Source: an uncultured Collinsella sp.
GTDB taxonomy: Bacteria > Actinomycetota > Coriobacteriia > Coriobacteriales > Coriobacteriaceae
Assembly: GCA_902494565.1 (NCBI GenBank)
Contig: CABUTN010000016.1
Coordinates: 1 to 37,979, forward strand
Length of the DNA: 37,979 nucleotides
Reading direction: 5' to 3'
Made by a program: the position numbers and the translations under genes. Below, one piece after another: positions 14,338 to 22,745 of the stretch. Numbering within the stretch: position 1 is the first letter of the stretch; every line of letters begins with the position of its first letter. A model generated the notes under the pieces. The model saw only the letters and a list, made by a program, of their open reading frames with translations, had not been told where the DNA came from and made no database searches.

Positions 14338-16843
14338 GGTGATAAAGGTGACGGAACAGAAGATGAGCCCGCAGGCTATCGAGGTGCGTGGCGCGCGCGT
14401 TCATAACCTTAAAGACATCGATATCGATATTCCGCTGGGAAAGCTTGTGGGCATTGCCGGCGTGTCGGGTTCGGGCAAGAGTTCGCTGGCGCTGGGGGTT
14501 CTTTATGCCGAGGGCTCGCGTCGCTACTTGGAAGCACTCAGCACCTATACTCGCCGTCGCCTAACACAGGCCGAACACGCCCAGGTGGACGAGGTACTGC
14601 ACGTGCCGGCGGCGCTCGCGCTACACCAGCGTCCGAGCGTGCCGGGCGTGCGTTCCACTTTTGGCACCATGACCGAGCTCAACAATAGCCTGCGTCTGCT
14701 CTTTAGCCGCTGCGCCCATCACGTGTGCCCGCATTGCGGGGCGCGTGTGGAGCCGAGCCTTAACGTGGCTGCGGGCCTGTCGCTCACGTGCCCCGCATGC
14801 GGTCGCGAGTTCTACGCGCCGGGTGCCGAGGACCTTGCCTTTAACAGCGGCGGCGCGTGCTCTACCTGCGGCGGCACTGGTGTCATGCGCGAGGTGGACG
14901 AGGCGAGCTTGGTGCCCGACGAGTCAAAGACTATCAACGAAGGCGCGGTGCTTCCCTGGGGCACGCTCATGTGGGATCTGATGAAGCAGGTGGCAGGCGA
15001 GATGGGCGTACGCACCGACGTGCCGTTTAACCAGCTCACGCCTCAAGAGCGCGACATCGTGTTTCATGGTCCGGCGGTTAAGAAGCACATTCTCTACGTT
15101 CCCAAAAACGGCGAGGGCGCCACGCCGCTCGATTTCACCTATTACAACGCTGTCTATACCGTCGAGAATGCGCTCGCCAAGGTCAAGGACGATAAGGGCT
15201 TAAAACGCGTCGCGCGCTTTTTGCGCGAGGGAGCATGCCGCGATTGCGGCGGCACGCGTCTCTCCGAGGCTGCGCGCCAGCCCCAGGTGCGTGGTATCAA
15301 TCTGGCGCAGGCCGCGGCCATGACGCTGGGCGAGGCGATTGAGTGGGTGCGCGGGGTGCCCGCATCCTTGCCGCCCGAGATGCAGCCCATGGCGACGGAT
15401 ATCTGCGATTCGTTTTTGGGCGCGGCCCGTCGTCTGGTCGATCTGGGCCTCGATTACCTCTCGCTCGACCGCGCCGGTGCCACGCTCTCCACGGGTGAGC
15501 GCCAGCGCGTGCAGCTTGCTCGCGTGGTGCGCAATCGATCGACAGGCGTGCTTTATGTGCTGGACGAGCCTTCGATTGGCTTGCATCCTGCCAATGTCGA
15601 CGGCCTGGTGGGCGTGATGCGCGATCTGGTGGATGACGGCAACACCGTGGTTGTTGTCGACCACGATACGCGCGTACTGGCGGAAGCCGACTATCTGGTT
15701 GAGATGGGTCCCGTTGCTGGAGCAGGCGGCGGCAATGTGATTGCTGCGGGCACGGTAGACGAGGTCGAGCAATCGCGGGGCAGCCGCATCGCTCCGTTTT
15801 TGCGCGCAGAGCCCAAGCGCTTGCGTCCGCAGGTGACTGACGACGACATGTTCGATCAGGGCCATATCCGCATGGCAACCGAGGCCATCCATACCGTCAA
15901 ACCGCTCGAAGTCGATATCCCGCGCGGCCGCCTTGTCGCGGTAACGGGCGTTTCGGGTTCGGGCAAGACGACACTGGTGCTCGAGACGCTCATCCCGGCA
16001 CTCAAGGCGCAGGCAGCTGGCGAGCGCCTGCCGGGGCACGTGCGTTGGGTCGATGCCGAGGGTATTGCCCGCGCAAACCTGATTGACGCTACGCCCATCG
16101 GCGCCAACGTGCGCTCGACGGTCGCAACCTATGCCGACATCCATGATGAGCTGCGCCGCGCCTTCGCCCGTACGCCCGAGGCCAAGGCAGCCGGCTACAA
16201 GGCGGGCGCCTTTAGCTACAACACCGGCGCCTTGCGCTGCCCTACGTGTGACGGCACGGGCTCGATATCGCTCGACGTGCAGTTTTTGCCCGACGTCGAG
16301 ATCGTCTGCCCAGCATGCCGTGGTTCGCGCTACGCCGAGGCCGCCTCGCATATCCATCGCGAGGGTAAGGACGGGAGCTTGCTGACGTTGCCGCAGCTCA
16401 TGGACATGAGTGTGGACGAGGCCATCGACGCCACACTGGGACTCAAGAAGGTTCAGGCGCGCTTGCAGACCTTGCACGACTTGGGCTTGGGCTATCTCAC
16501 GCTCGGTGAGCCCACGCCGGCGCTTTCGGGCGGCGAGGCACAGCGCCTTAAGCTCGCGAGCGAGATGGGCCGCGTGCAGGATGATGCCGTATTCGTGTTC
16601 GACGAACCCACGATTGGCCTGCATCCGCTCGATGTTCAGGTGTTGCTGAGTGTGTTTGACGGCCTCGTTGCCAAGGGCGCCACGGTTATCGTGATCGAAC
16701 ACGATCTCGACCTTATCCGTAACGCCGATTACGTGATCGACATGGGCCCGGGCGGTGGCGACGCGGGCGGGCAAATCGTCTGCGCCGGTACGCCGGGCGA
16801 CATCGTGGCCTGCTCCGCAAGCATCACCGGCCGCTACCTATAG
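14330..16843 (+). CDS. Class II UvrA-like ABC protein (UvrA2/DrrC type)
   Basis: An 837-residue twin-cassette ATPase related to the DNA-damage sensor UvrA. Cassette 1 has GVSGSGKSS, the zinc modules CPHCG...CPAC and CSTCGG...CRDCGG, LSTGERQRVQLARVV and VLDEPSIGLHP. Cassette 2 has GVSGSGKTT, CPTCDG...CPACRG, LSGGEAQRLKLASEMG and FDEPTIGLHP. It is about 100 residues shorter than housekeeping UvrA (about 940) because the UvrB-binding region is reduced, which marks class II. Such proteins are linked to antibiotic self-resistance or accessory repair. The start is taken at ATG 14330; ATG 14363 and GTG 14348 are alternatives. It is coupled to the AAA+ gene upstream. Confidence 0.88.
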   Translation: MSRVIKVTEQKMSPQAIEVRGARVHNLKDIDIDIPLGKLVGIAGVSGSGKSSLALGVLYAEGSRRYLEALSTYTRRRLTQAEHAQVDEVLHVPAALALHQRPSVPGVRSTFGTMTELNNSLRLLFSRCAHHVCPHCGARVEPSLNVAAGLSLTCPACGREFYAPGAEDLAFNSGGACSTCGGTGVMREVDEASLVPDESKTINEGAVLPWGTLMWDLMKQVAGEMGVRTDVPFNQLTPQERDIVFHGPAVKKHILYVPKNGEGATPLDFTYYNAVYTVENALAKVKDDKGLKRVARFLREGACRDCGGTRLSEAARQPQVRGINLAQAAAMTLGEAIEWVRGVPASLPPEMQPMATDICDSFLGAARRLVDLGLDYLSLDRAGATLSTGERQRVQLARVVRNRSTGVLYVLDEPSIGLHPANVDGLVGVMRDLVDDGNTVVVVDHDTRVLAEADYLVEMGPVAGAGGGNVIAAGTVDEVEQSRGSRIAPFLRAEPKRLRPQVTDDDMFDQGHIRMATEAIHTVKPLEVDIPRGRLVAVTGVSGSGKTTLVLETLIPALKAQAAGERLPGHVRWVDAEGIARANLIDATPIGANVRSTVATYADIHDELRRAFARTPEAKAAGYKAGAFSYNTGALRCPTCDGTGSISLDVQFLPDVEIVCPACRGSRYAEAASHIHREGKDGSLLTLPQLMDMSVDEAIDATLGLKKVQARLQTLHDLGLGYLTLGEPTPALSGGEAQRLKLASEMGRVQDDAVFVFDEPTIGLHPLDVQVLLSVFDGLVAKGATVIVIEHDLDLIRNADYVIDMGPGGGDAGGQIVCAGTPGDIVACSASITGRYL

Positions 16844-16844
16844 A

Positions 16845-16879
16845 CAATGAGGCAAAGGGACAGCCCCTTTGCCTCATTG
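16845..16879. repeat. Hairpin repeat with GGGACAG core between convergent genes
   Basis: CAATGAGGCAAAGGG (16845-16859) pairs perfectly with CCCTTTGCCTCATTG (16865-16879) around ACAGC. It lies exactly between the UvrA-like gene and the convergent AAA+ gene and could act as a terminator, although no U-tract follows. The arms differ from the other family members while the GGGACAG core is the same. Confidence 0.8.
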
Positions 16880-16883
16880 ATGC

Positions 16884-17984
16884 CTATTTCACGCATTGAG
16901 CCGCGAGATAGTCGCGGAAGAATGGCAATTCAAATGCGACGAGCCCTCGTCCTCGTTCCCCGATGATGCCGGCATCTATCATTCGGCGTCGGTAGCGGGA
17001 GACCTGCTGCGGCGAACGCTTAAGGCGCTCGACAAGGTCGGCGGTGGTGGACTCTTCCTCGTCATCGAGCATGGCGATGAGGAATCGCTTGTCCTCTGCA
17101 GTGAGTTCCCGATAGGTTGCCGCGAGGATTCGGTCGTCCATCTCGTCGCGCGCGATTTTGATTCCCAGGTCAAAGTCGCGTGACGAGATTTCCTTCGAAT
17201 CGCTTGTGAGATCCCAGGCACGGTAGCCTACGAGTTGCAATAGGAAGGGAAAACCAGAGATCGAGCGAACGGCTCTATCGATTCCCTCAGCATCTGCCAG
17301 GCGATCGTTTTCCTGGATTGTGCGAATCAAGGCCTCGCGTACGTCATAGTCGGCAATGCGACCCAGATGATATTGTTGGGCGCGGCGAAGGAACGAGACC
17401 GTCTTGTGGTTCAGCAACGTCGAGACGTTGTTGGGAAGTCCCGCCATGAGCAGGGCGACGCGTTTCCCATCGGTCACAAAGTGCTGATACGTCGCTGCGA
17501 GCTGAATCATTTCGTCGAGTGTCGGGTCCACCTCGTCAACCGTGACGAGCAGACCGGTGCCTGCCTCGTTGAGCTGGTCGATGATGTCGCTCATGCGATA
17601 ACGCCAGGTTGAGGCATCGTGAACGCGATTGACCTCGATGCTGCCGAGCGGTGCAATTCCGAGACCGGTGACTTCGAAGTTCTTAGACGGGTCGATAAGA
17701 TGGCCGGCGGCGCGTTTCGCCCCGAACTCGATTTCCTCAAGCATTCCCGGGAGCGCGGTCGTCTTTACGGCTATCCAGCCGTGGGATTCCGCCCTTGTCG
17801 CGAGCGACGACATGAGAGCAGTTTTACCGGTTCCACGCGCGCCTGAGAAGATCGAGGTCAATTCTGGGCGCCTGCGCTGGCTCAAGAAGGCACGGTCCAA
17901 ATCCCGAATAATCTGTTGTCTGCCAGCGAGATGGGCAGGAACCTCACCAAAACTGGGGGTAAACGGGTTCTCGAGATATTTCAC
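16884..17984 (-). CDS. Second AAA+ ATPase with C-terminal winged helix, paralogue of 13219-14337
   Basis: A 366-residue ATPase of the same family as the one at 13219. Landmarks: NPFTPSFG (6-13), Walker A GARGTGKT (48-55), Walker B LLVTVDEVD, sensor-1 VALLMAGLP, the shared VSFLRRAQQ box, and a C-terminal winged helix with TTADLVERLKRSPQQVSRYRRRMIDAGII, a recognisable DNA-binding motif. The start is GTG at 17984 with AAAGGAGAG upstream; the promoter region is unusually A+T-rich. It points toward the AAA+/UvrA operon, and the two transcripts meet at a hairpin repeat. Function is not known; the DNA-binding role is inferred from the winged helix. Confidence 0.82.
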   Translation of the reverse strand: MKYLENPFTPSFGEVPAHLAGRQQIIRDLDRAFLSQRRRPELTSIFSGARGTGKTALMSSLATRAESHGWIAVKTTALPGMLEEIEFGAKRAAGHLIDPSKNFEVTGLGIAPLGSIEVNRVHDASTWRYRMSDIIDQLNEAGTGLLVTVDEVDPTLDEMIQLAATYQHFVTDGKRVALLMAGLPNNVSTLLNHKTVSFLRRAQQYHLGRIADYDVREALIRTIQENDRLADAEGIDRAVRSISGFPFLLQLVGYRAWDLTSDSKEISSRDFDLGIKIARDEMDDRILAATYRELTAEDKRFLIAMLDDEEESTTADLVERLKRSPQQVSRYRRRMIDAGIIGERGRGLVAFELPFFRDYLAAQCVK

Positions 17985-18004
17985 AAGGCTCTCCTTTCAC
18001 ACCG

Positions 18005-18046
18005 CCGTTTAACTTCATTTTACTTTAGTTAATTCTGATTAAAAGT
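18005..18046 (-). promoter_or_regulatory. A+T-rich promoter region of the second AAA+ gene
   Basis: This short stretch is far more A+T-rich than its surroundings. TTAAT (18029-18033) and ATTAA (18038-18042) form an inverted repeat around TCTG, flanked by ACTTT and AAAGT. On the minus strand TAAAAT is a plausible -10. No strong -35 is seen. Confidence 0.4.
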
Positions 18047-18101
18047 GAGGGCTCTTTATCTAGAGCATCAATTAGGCGTGTGTGCCATCGGCGTGGCGCT
18101 T

Positions 18102-18136
18102 GAATGTGACAAAGGGACGGTCCCTTTGTCACATTC
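18102..18136. repeat. Perfect 35-bp palindromic repeat overlapping the trmL stop codon
   Basis: Arms of 17 bases (18102-18118 and 18120-18136) are perfect inverted repeats around a single G. The outer part reads GAATGTGACAAAGGGAC. The trmL stop codon (18129-18131 on the minus strand) lies inside the arm. The sequence ATGTGACAAAGGGAC also spans the stop codon of the Tet-like GTPase gene at 13121-13134 apart from its first base. Confidence 0.85.
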
Positions 18137-18728
18137 CCGGAAAGCCTGTTTGGCGCAGGGCTTCGTAGAGGACGATGGCGGCGCTGTTGGAGAGGTTGAG
18201 TGCGCTGATGCGGTAGTCGTCCGGGTTGACGAAGTTGCCGCAGATATCCTGTTGAAGGATGGTCTCGTGGCTGTCCTCGGTATGCCCGAGCGATTCCTCG
18301 TGAGCTTCCCAAGCCTCGGCGTTATCGAGTGAGTCGCAATCGCGCAGCATGGGGATGCGCTCGCAACGCTCGGGCGCCGCGGCAAGCAGTGGCTCGGGAA
18401 TGCCCGAGCTCTCGCTGCCAAAGACCAAAAAGTCGCCGTCGCGGTAGGTGCTTTGCGCATAGGTACGGCGCGCCTTTTTGGTCAGCAGATGCAGGCGGGC
18501 ATCGGCGGGGGAGAGACCGTTGCGCGCAAGAAAATCCTCCCAGCCGGCATAGGTCGTCACATCCAAGTTTTGCCAGTAGCCCAGGCCGGCGCGACGTACC
18601 GTTTTGTCGTCGAGCGAAAACCCCAGCGGCTCAACCAGATGCAGACGGGCGCCGGTGACCACGCAGGTGCGGCCGATATTGCCCGTATTGGCCGGAATCT
18701 CGGGCGCATACAGCACAATGTTGAACAT
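18129..18728 (-). CDS. trmL: tRNA (cytidine/uridine-34 2'-O)-methyltransferase, SPOUT family
   Basis: Methylates the ribose of the wobble base in some leucine tRNAs. The 199-residue SPOUT protein has N-terminal NIVLYAPEIPANTGNIGRTC, RRAGLGYW, then FGSESSGIP (103-111), and the knot motif ALNLSNSAAIVLYEALRQ (176-193). Family members have about 155-165 residues with RIPM followed almost directly by the R-x-LNLSN motif. Here about 45 residues (128-172) lie between them, rich in acidic residues and His, so this version has an insertion beside the SAM-binding knot. The start is ATG at 18728 after AAGGAG. The last codons and stop lie inside a palindromic repeat. Confidence 0.9.
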   Translation of the reverse strand: MFNIVLYAPEIPANTGNIGRTCVVTGARLHLVEPLGFSLDDKTVRRAGLGYWQNLDVTTYAGWEDFLARNGLSPADARLHLLTKKARRTYAQSTYRDGDFLVFGSESSGIPEPLLAAAPERCERIPMLRDCDSLDNAEAWEAHEESLGHTEDSHETILQQDICGNFVNPDDYRISALNLSNSAAIVLYEALRQTGFPGM

Positions 18729-18751
18729 GAATCTCCTTGGCTCAGAACGAA

Positions 18752-18790
18752 AAACCACCACGAAGGGGACAGGCACCTTCGTGGTGGTTT
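18752..18790. repeat. Hairpin repeat with GGGACAG core upstream of trmL
   Basis: AAACCACCACGAAGG (18752-18766) pairs perfectly with CCTTCGTGGTGGTTT (18776-18790); the loop is GGACAGGCA. It lies 24 bp upstream of the trmL start and 39 bp after the CobW gene, so it may end the CobW transcript or sit in the trmL leader. Confidence 0.8.
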
Positions 18791-18828
18791 GGCGGTTACG
18801 TGGGCGGAAAATGCCCGCTTGGATAAAC

Positions 18829-19959
18829 CTAGGCGCGGTGCCAGTCGGTCAGGCAGGCATCGAGGGAGGCGATGAGCGCATCCTTGTCCATGTGACGGCC
18901 GATGATGCACAGGCTCGTCATACGGTCGCCCGTCTCGTCGTCCCAAATCTGCATGATCTCGGGGTTCTCGTTGATGATCTTCTGCTTCTCGCCCTCGGGC
19001 GCCGAGTCGACAAACAGGCCGTTCTCCATCAGGCGCATCTGGTGGCCGGCCTGCTCAAACATGTAGCACATGTCCGGATCGCCGGTCTGCCACAGCGGAC
19101 CCTTGACGCGGATGACCTCGTCGGGCCACTCCTGCTCAACAAAATCGGTGAACTTTTGCAGGTCAAACGGCTTGCGGCGCGAGTACACAAAGGTCTCGAT
19201 GTCGTACTCGAGCACCTCGGGGTCGTCGTGCTCCTCGGGATGCTCCATGGCCTCGATCCAGGCGGCGGAGTTGTAGGCGCGCATAAAGTCGAAGCGGTCG
19301 GTGTCGAGCAGCTCCTCCATGGGGACCTCGCCGTTTTGAGCCTCGACAATTACGGCGTCCTTCTGCAGGCTGCGCACGATGGCCTTGAGCTCGGCGATCT
19401 GCTCGGGCGTCACGGTATCGGTCTTGTTGAGGATGAGCGTGGAGCAGAACTCGATCTGCTGGATGAGCAGGCTCTCGATGTCGTCCTCGTCGATATCCTC
19501 GGCCAGTAGGTCGCGACCGCCGTTGAACTCGTCGTACATGCGGGCGCAGTCGACCACGGCCACGATGTTGTCGAGCGCGAGCTTAGGCTCGCCGCCCACC
19601 TTGGCCTCGTCGCAGAAGCTCGAGATGGTGTAGGCGATGGGGATGGGCTCGCAAATGCCCGAGGCCTCGATGATGATGTAATCGAAGTTGCCCGAATCGG
19701 CGATGCCCTGCAGCTGGTTGGCCAGGTCATCCGAAAGCGTGCAGCAGATGCAGCCGTTGGTGAGCGGGATGAGGTCGTCGGTCTCGGAAAGGCCGCCGTC
19801 GGCGATAAGGCTGGCGTCCACATTGATCTCGCCGATATCGTTGACGATCACGGCGGCGCGGATACCGCCGTCGTTAGCGAGGATGTGGTTGAGCAGCGTG
19901 GTCTTGCCGGCACCGAGGTATCCGGTAAGCATGATGATCTTCACGGGTTTGTTGGGCAT
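18829..19959 (-). CDS. CobW/COG0523 family GTPase (metal chaperone)
   Basis: A 376-residue G3E GTPase thought to deliver a metal, usually zinc or cobalt, to client enzymes. It has Walker A GYLGAGKTT (13-21), the metal-binding GCICC (69-73) that defines the family, IIEASGICEP, and the guanine motif NKTD. The C-terminal CobW_C domain contains FVYSRRKPFDLQKF, VRVKGPLW-like VIRVKGPLWQTGD, and a metal-ligand-poor tail. There is no His-rich stretch between the domains. The start is ATG at 19959, right after AAAGGAGG; an in-frame ATG at 19980 has no ribosome binding site. No Zur or cobalamin site is apparent upstream, so the metal is undetermined. Confidence 0.9.
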   Translation of the reverse strand: MPNKPVKIIMLTGYLGAGKTTLLNHILANDGGIRAAVIVNDIGEINVDASLIADGGLSETDDLIPLTNGCICCTLSDDLANQLQGIADSGNFDYIIIEASGICEPIPIAYTISSFCDEAKVGGEPKLALDNIVAVVDCARMYDEFNGGRDLLAEDIDEDDIESLLIQQIEFCSTLILNKTDTVTPEQIAELKAIVRSLQKDAVIVEAQNGEVPMEELLDTDRFDFMRAYNSAAWIEAMEHPEEHDDPEVLEYDIETFVYSRRKPFDLQKFTDFVEQEWPDEVIRVKGPLWQTGDPDMCYMFEQAGHQMRLMENGLFVDSAPEGEKQKIINENPEIMQIWDDETGDRMTSLCIIGRHMDKDALIASLDACLTDWHRA

Positions 19960-20045
19960 GTGCCCTCCTTTGTTAGACATGGCTTACAGTTGAATCTTAT
20001 GCCAAACGCCTGCTCTTATACCCACGCGCCGGCAAATAACACAAG

Positions 20046-20381
20046 CTACTCCCAGGCTCCCCATACATCGGGGCAATAACCGACGGTGGCCTTTTTGCCG
20101 TTGCGCACGATGGGTTCGGCCAAGACCTGCTGGTTCTCGAGCAGCTTGTCGAAGCGCTGACTGGGGGTAAGGTGCTGGATGAGCGCGAGCGTTTCCTCGT
20201 CCTTGGCTTTGGGGTTGAGCAGCTTGTCGATGCCGCCGACCGCTTGCATCACGCTCGTGAGCTCGCCCTTGCTCATCTCCTTTTCCTTAAGGTCGATAAA
20301 CTGCACCTTAATGCGGCGCTCCTTAAAATAACGCTGCGCCTTCTTGGTGTCGAAGGACTTCTTGGTGCCAAAAATCTGCAC
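20046..20381 (-). CDS. ArsC/Spx-fold protein lacking the catalytic cysteine
   Basis: A 111-residue thioredoxin-fold protein of the ArsC/Spx family: N-terminal MQIFGTKKSFDTKKAQRYFK, then QFIDLKEKEMSKGEL and the C-terminal EPIVRNGKKATVGYCPDVW. ArsC and Spx place Cys at the position of Ser9 (the codon is TCC). The only Cys in the protein is near residue 103, so thiol-based arsenate reduction is not possible by the known mechanism. The general fold and the KxxxR region remain. The start is GTG at 20381 with a poor ribosome binding site. It sits 23 bp after a flavin reductase gene on the same strand, so the two may be an operon. A non-redox or binding role is inferred. Confidence 0.8.
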   Translation of the reverse strand: MQIFGTKKSFDTKKAQRYFKERRIKVQFIDLKEKEMSKGELTSVMQAVGGIDKLLNPKAKDEETLALIQHLTPSQRFDKLLENQQVLAEPIVRNGKKATVGYCPDVWGAWE

Positions 20382-20404
20382 GTTTATGTATTTGTTCCGC
20401 CGTT

Positions 20405-21028
20405 CTACCTGATGAAGTTGGTCGTTGCGCGATCTGCCTCGGGTGCGTTGATGCCGGCGGCCTGTCCTGCCTCGATACAGCGCAGGAGCCAGGCCATGTT
20501 TTTGCCGATGTTTCGCATGGTGGCAAGGCCCTCGGCATCCCCATCGGCGTCGCCGGGCACGCGGCCAAACACGTTGTTCCAGTACGTGGAGGCGACCACG
20601 GGCATCTGGTTGATGGTGAAGTACTTGTTGAGCACATCGAAGGTGGTCGATGTACCGCCGCGACGGGCGACGGCGACGGCAGCGCCCGGCTTGTGTGCAA
20701 AGGCTTTGCCTCCGGCATAGAAGGCGCGATCGAGGGCCGAGAGGATGCGCCCGCTGGGGTGCGCATAGTAGACGGGCGAGCCGAAGACAAAGCCGTCTGC
20801 CTGCTCGGCGGCAGCGATGAGCTCGTTCACCACGTCATCGTCAAAGGTGCAGCGACCGCCAAGTTTGCCACACTGGCCGCAACCGATGCAATCGCGAATG
20901 GGCTTGGCGCCCAGCTGAAACACCTCGGTATCAATGCCTTCGGCATTGAGTTGCTCAGCGACCTCGGCGAGTGCGCGGGCGGTGTTGCCGTTTGCCTTGG
21001 GGCTGCCATTGACCAAAAGAACCTTCAT
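20405..21028 (-). CDS. Flavodoxin-fold NAD(P)H-dependent FMN reductase / iron-sulfur flavoprotein-like
   Basis: A 207-residue flavoprotein of the NADPH-dependent FMN reductase family. The FMN phosphate loop is LVNGSPKANGNT, and GSPVYYAHPSG is the second flavin-contact loop. A cysteine cluster C-x2-C-x2-C-x5-C (CIGCGQCGKLGGRC, starting near residue 47) sits where iron-sulfur flavoproteins bind their cluster, so a 4Fe-4S centre is possible. The start is ATG at 21028 after GAGGGAG; the GTG before it is too close to the ribosome binding site. It probably forms an operon with the ArsC-like gene. Substrate and electron partner are unknown. Confidence 0.88.
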   Translation of the reverse strand: MKVLLVNGSPKANGNTARALAEVAEQLNAEGIDTEVFQLGAKPIRDCIGCGQCGKLGGRCTFDDDVVNELIAAAEQADGFVFGSPVYYAHPSGRILSALDRAFYAGGKAFAHKPGAAVAVARRGGTSTTFDVLNKYFTINQMPVVASTYWNNVFGRVPGDADGDAEGLATMRNIGKNMAWLLRCIEAGQAAGINAPEADRATTNFIR

Positions 21029-21090
21029 CACAAACTCCCTCTGCTGTCGGTGACTTCTGCGGAGGATTATCGCACGAGAGGGTAGATGGC

Positions 21091-21135
21091 GTGGGGCGCG
21101 ATGTGAAACGGCTTGTGTTTCACATCGCGCCCCAC
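21091..21135. terminator. Perfect 19-bp hairpin downstream of the GGDEF gene
   Basis: GTGGGGCGCGATGTGAAAC (21091-21109) is a perfect inverted repeat of 21117-21135, with loop GGCTTGT. It begins 5 bp past the stop of the GGDEF gene. There is no U-tract on either strand, so it may be a strong 3' stem rather than a classical terminator. Confidence 0.6.
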
Positions 21136-21139
21136 GACG

Positions 21140-22669
21140 CTAGTCCAACTTGGTGCCCGGTACTTGCGGTGCCTCTTTAAGCAACGCTTTGAGCTCGTTC
21201 AAAATGGAAACGGGCTGTCGATCGACAGCGTCCAGATGAAGCGTCGCCACACGAATGGGCGGCTGATATTCAAGCGAGCCGATGAGCACGGGAGAACCCA
21301 GGAACCGCTCGATTTCGTCTGCGATCGCGTCGGTCTCTTCGGGATCAAAGTCGTCGAAAAGCGCCACGAATGTCGGCCCCGTCGAGCGGAACAGGCGACC
21401 CTTGCCGCGCGAGCATTCCATAAGGCAGGCGGCGCTTTCGGCGAGTACGCGGTCGCCTGCGTCAAATCCAAAGCGGGCATTGACCTCGGCGATATCGTCA
21501 ACCTTAATGGCAATAAAGCCTGCCTCGCGCGCCACGCGACGCATTTCGCCAATGGCGTTGACCAGGGCGTGAATATCGCCCAGGCCCGTTACCGAGTCGG
21601 TCGTATCCGCTAGGCTTCGGTTGATGATAATGCCCACATACATGCTGGGCTCGGTATCGGTGCCGTCCAAGCGGTAGCCTGTGCAGTCGCAAAGCGCGTA
21701 CGCTCCGGTGGCATCCATTACGCGATACTGCATGTAGTGGAAGTGCCACGTGCCGTTTATCACCATGTCGAGCTCGGCGCGTACGTTGTCGCGGTCCTCG
21801 GGATGAACGCGGGCGAGCCACATGTCGACCGAGTTAAAAGGGTGCTGGGAGGGCAGGTCAAAATTGCGCACGGCGTTGACCGACCATTGCGATTCGCCCG
21901 TATCGAGATTGAGGATAAATGGATAGCGCGTCTCGGAGCTCATGGAGATTGCTTGGAACACCCGGTCGTTGCACGGAAACTGCTCGGCGATTGGGTGTTG
22001 CGGCGCGTCACTGTCTTTCGGTTGCTGCACACGATGCATAAGCTTATAGCGATACATCTTGCGATCGGCATCCATCGTCATCTGGCGACGCGTGTCGCCT
22101 GCAAGCGGGTCGACGCGCGAGCAGCCAAAACTAAAACTAGAGATCATGGGCGCTTTATCGTCTGATGTCGCCTCGATAAGGTCGGCGCGTACCCGCTCAA
22201 GGCGCTGCTCGAGCTCGGCTTCGCCTGTCGTGGGGGACACGAGTACAAATTCGTCTCCACCGATGCGGAACAGCATCTCATTGTGCTCCATTGTTTCAGT
22301 GAGCGCGCGGCAGATGCTCAGAATATGGCGATTGCCCTCGGCGTGGCCAAACTTATCGTTGCAGTGCTTAAGGTGGTCGATGTCAATATAGGCGCAGGTG
22401 AAGGGGTCGCCTGTGCGCCAGAGTTGCTCGACGCGACGGTCGAGTCCGCCACGGTTGCCCAAGTTGGTGAGCGGATCGATATAGGCGTTGCACTCAAGCA
22501 ACTGCCGCTCTTGTTGCAGGATGGCGTGCGTCTTCTGCAGCTGCTCACCAATGGCGTGCAGTTCTGTGGGCAGCGCGGCAACATCGAGCTCGGCGGTCGA
22601 GACGCCATTCGCAAGTCGCTGAAGATAGGTAATAACCGATTGCTCGCCCAGGCGATAGGACTCGTTCAT
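21140..22669 (-). CDS. Diguanylate cyclase with GGDEF, PAS-like and degenerate GGDEF domains
   Basis: A 509-residue signalling protein. After a short coiled-coil-like N-terminus (about 35-60) comes a GGDEF domain with DPLTNLGNRGG, FIDIDHLKHCND-type strand and an intact RIGGDEF (135-141), so c-di-GMP synthesis is likely. A PAS-like domain follows (about 230-345; HPEDRDNVRAELDMV, then MQYRVMDATGAY), then a second GGDEF-type domain whose loop is RSTGPTF and cannot be catalytic. No transmembrane segment is seen, so it is cytoplasmic. The start is ATG at 22669 with AAGGAGG upstream. It is paralogous over its whole length to the N-terminal half of the next protein. No I-site RxxD is obvious. Confidence 0.9.
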   Translation of the reverse strand: MNESYRLGEQSVITYLQRLANGVSTAELDVAALPTELHAIGEQLQKTHAILQQERQLLECNAYIDPLTNLGNRGGLDRRVEQLWRTGDPFTCAYIDIDHLKHCNDKFGHAEGNRHILSICRALTETMEHNEMLFRIGGDEFVLVSPTTGEAELEQRLERVRADLIEATSDDKAPMISSFSFGCSRVDPLAGDTRRQMTMDADRKMYRYKLMHRVQQPKDSDAPQHPIAEQFPCNDRVFQAISMSSETRYPFILNLDTGESQWSVNAVRNFDLPSQHPFNSVDMWLARVHPEDRDNVRAELDMVINGTWHFHYMQYRVMDATGAYALCDCTGYRLDGTDTEPSMYVGIIINRSLADTTDSVTGLGDIHALVNAIGEMRRVAREAGFIAIKVDDIAEVNARFGFDAGDRVLAESAACLMECSRGKGRLFRSTGPTFVALFDDFDPEETDAIADEIERFLGSPVLIGSLEYQPPIRVATLHLDAVDRQPVSILNELKALLKEAPQVPGTKLD

Positions 22670-22745
22670 GATGCATAACCTCCTTGGGCGAGACAGTGGT
22701 CTGTATCATATCCCCAATTCAACTCGATTTGGGAATACAAGTTAG

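Noticed and set aside
15200..16774. 524-codon minus-strand frame opposite the UvrA-like gene
   Set aside because: Antisense shadow; UvrA motifs are unmistakable on the plus strand.
20046..20381. Arsenate reductase
   Set aside because: The catalytic Cys is Ser and no other ars gene is nearby.
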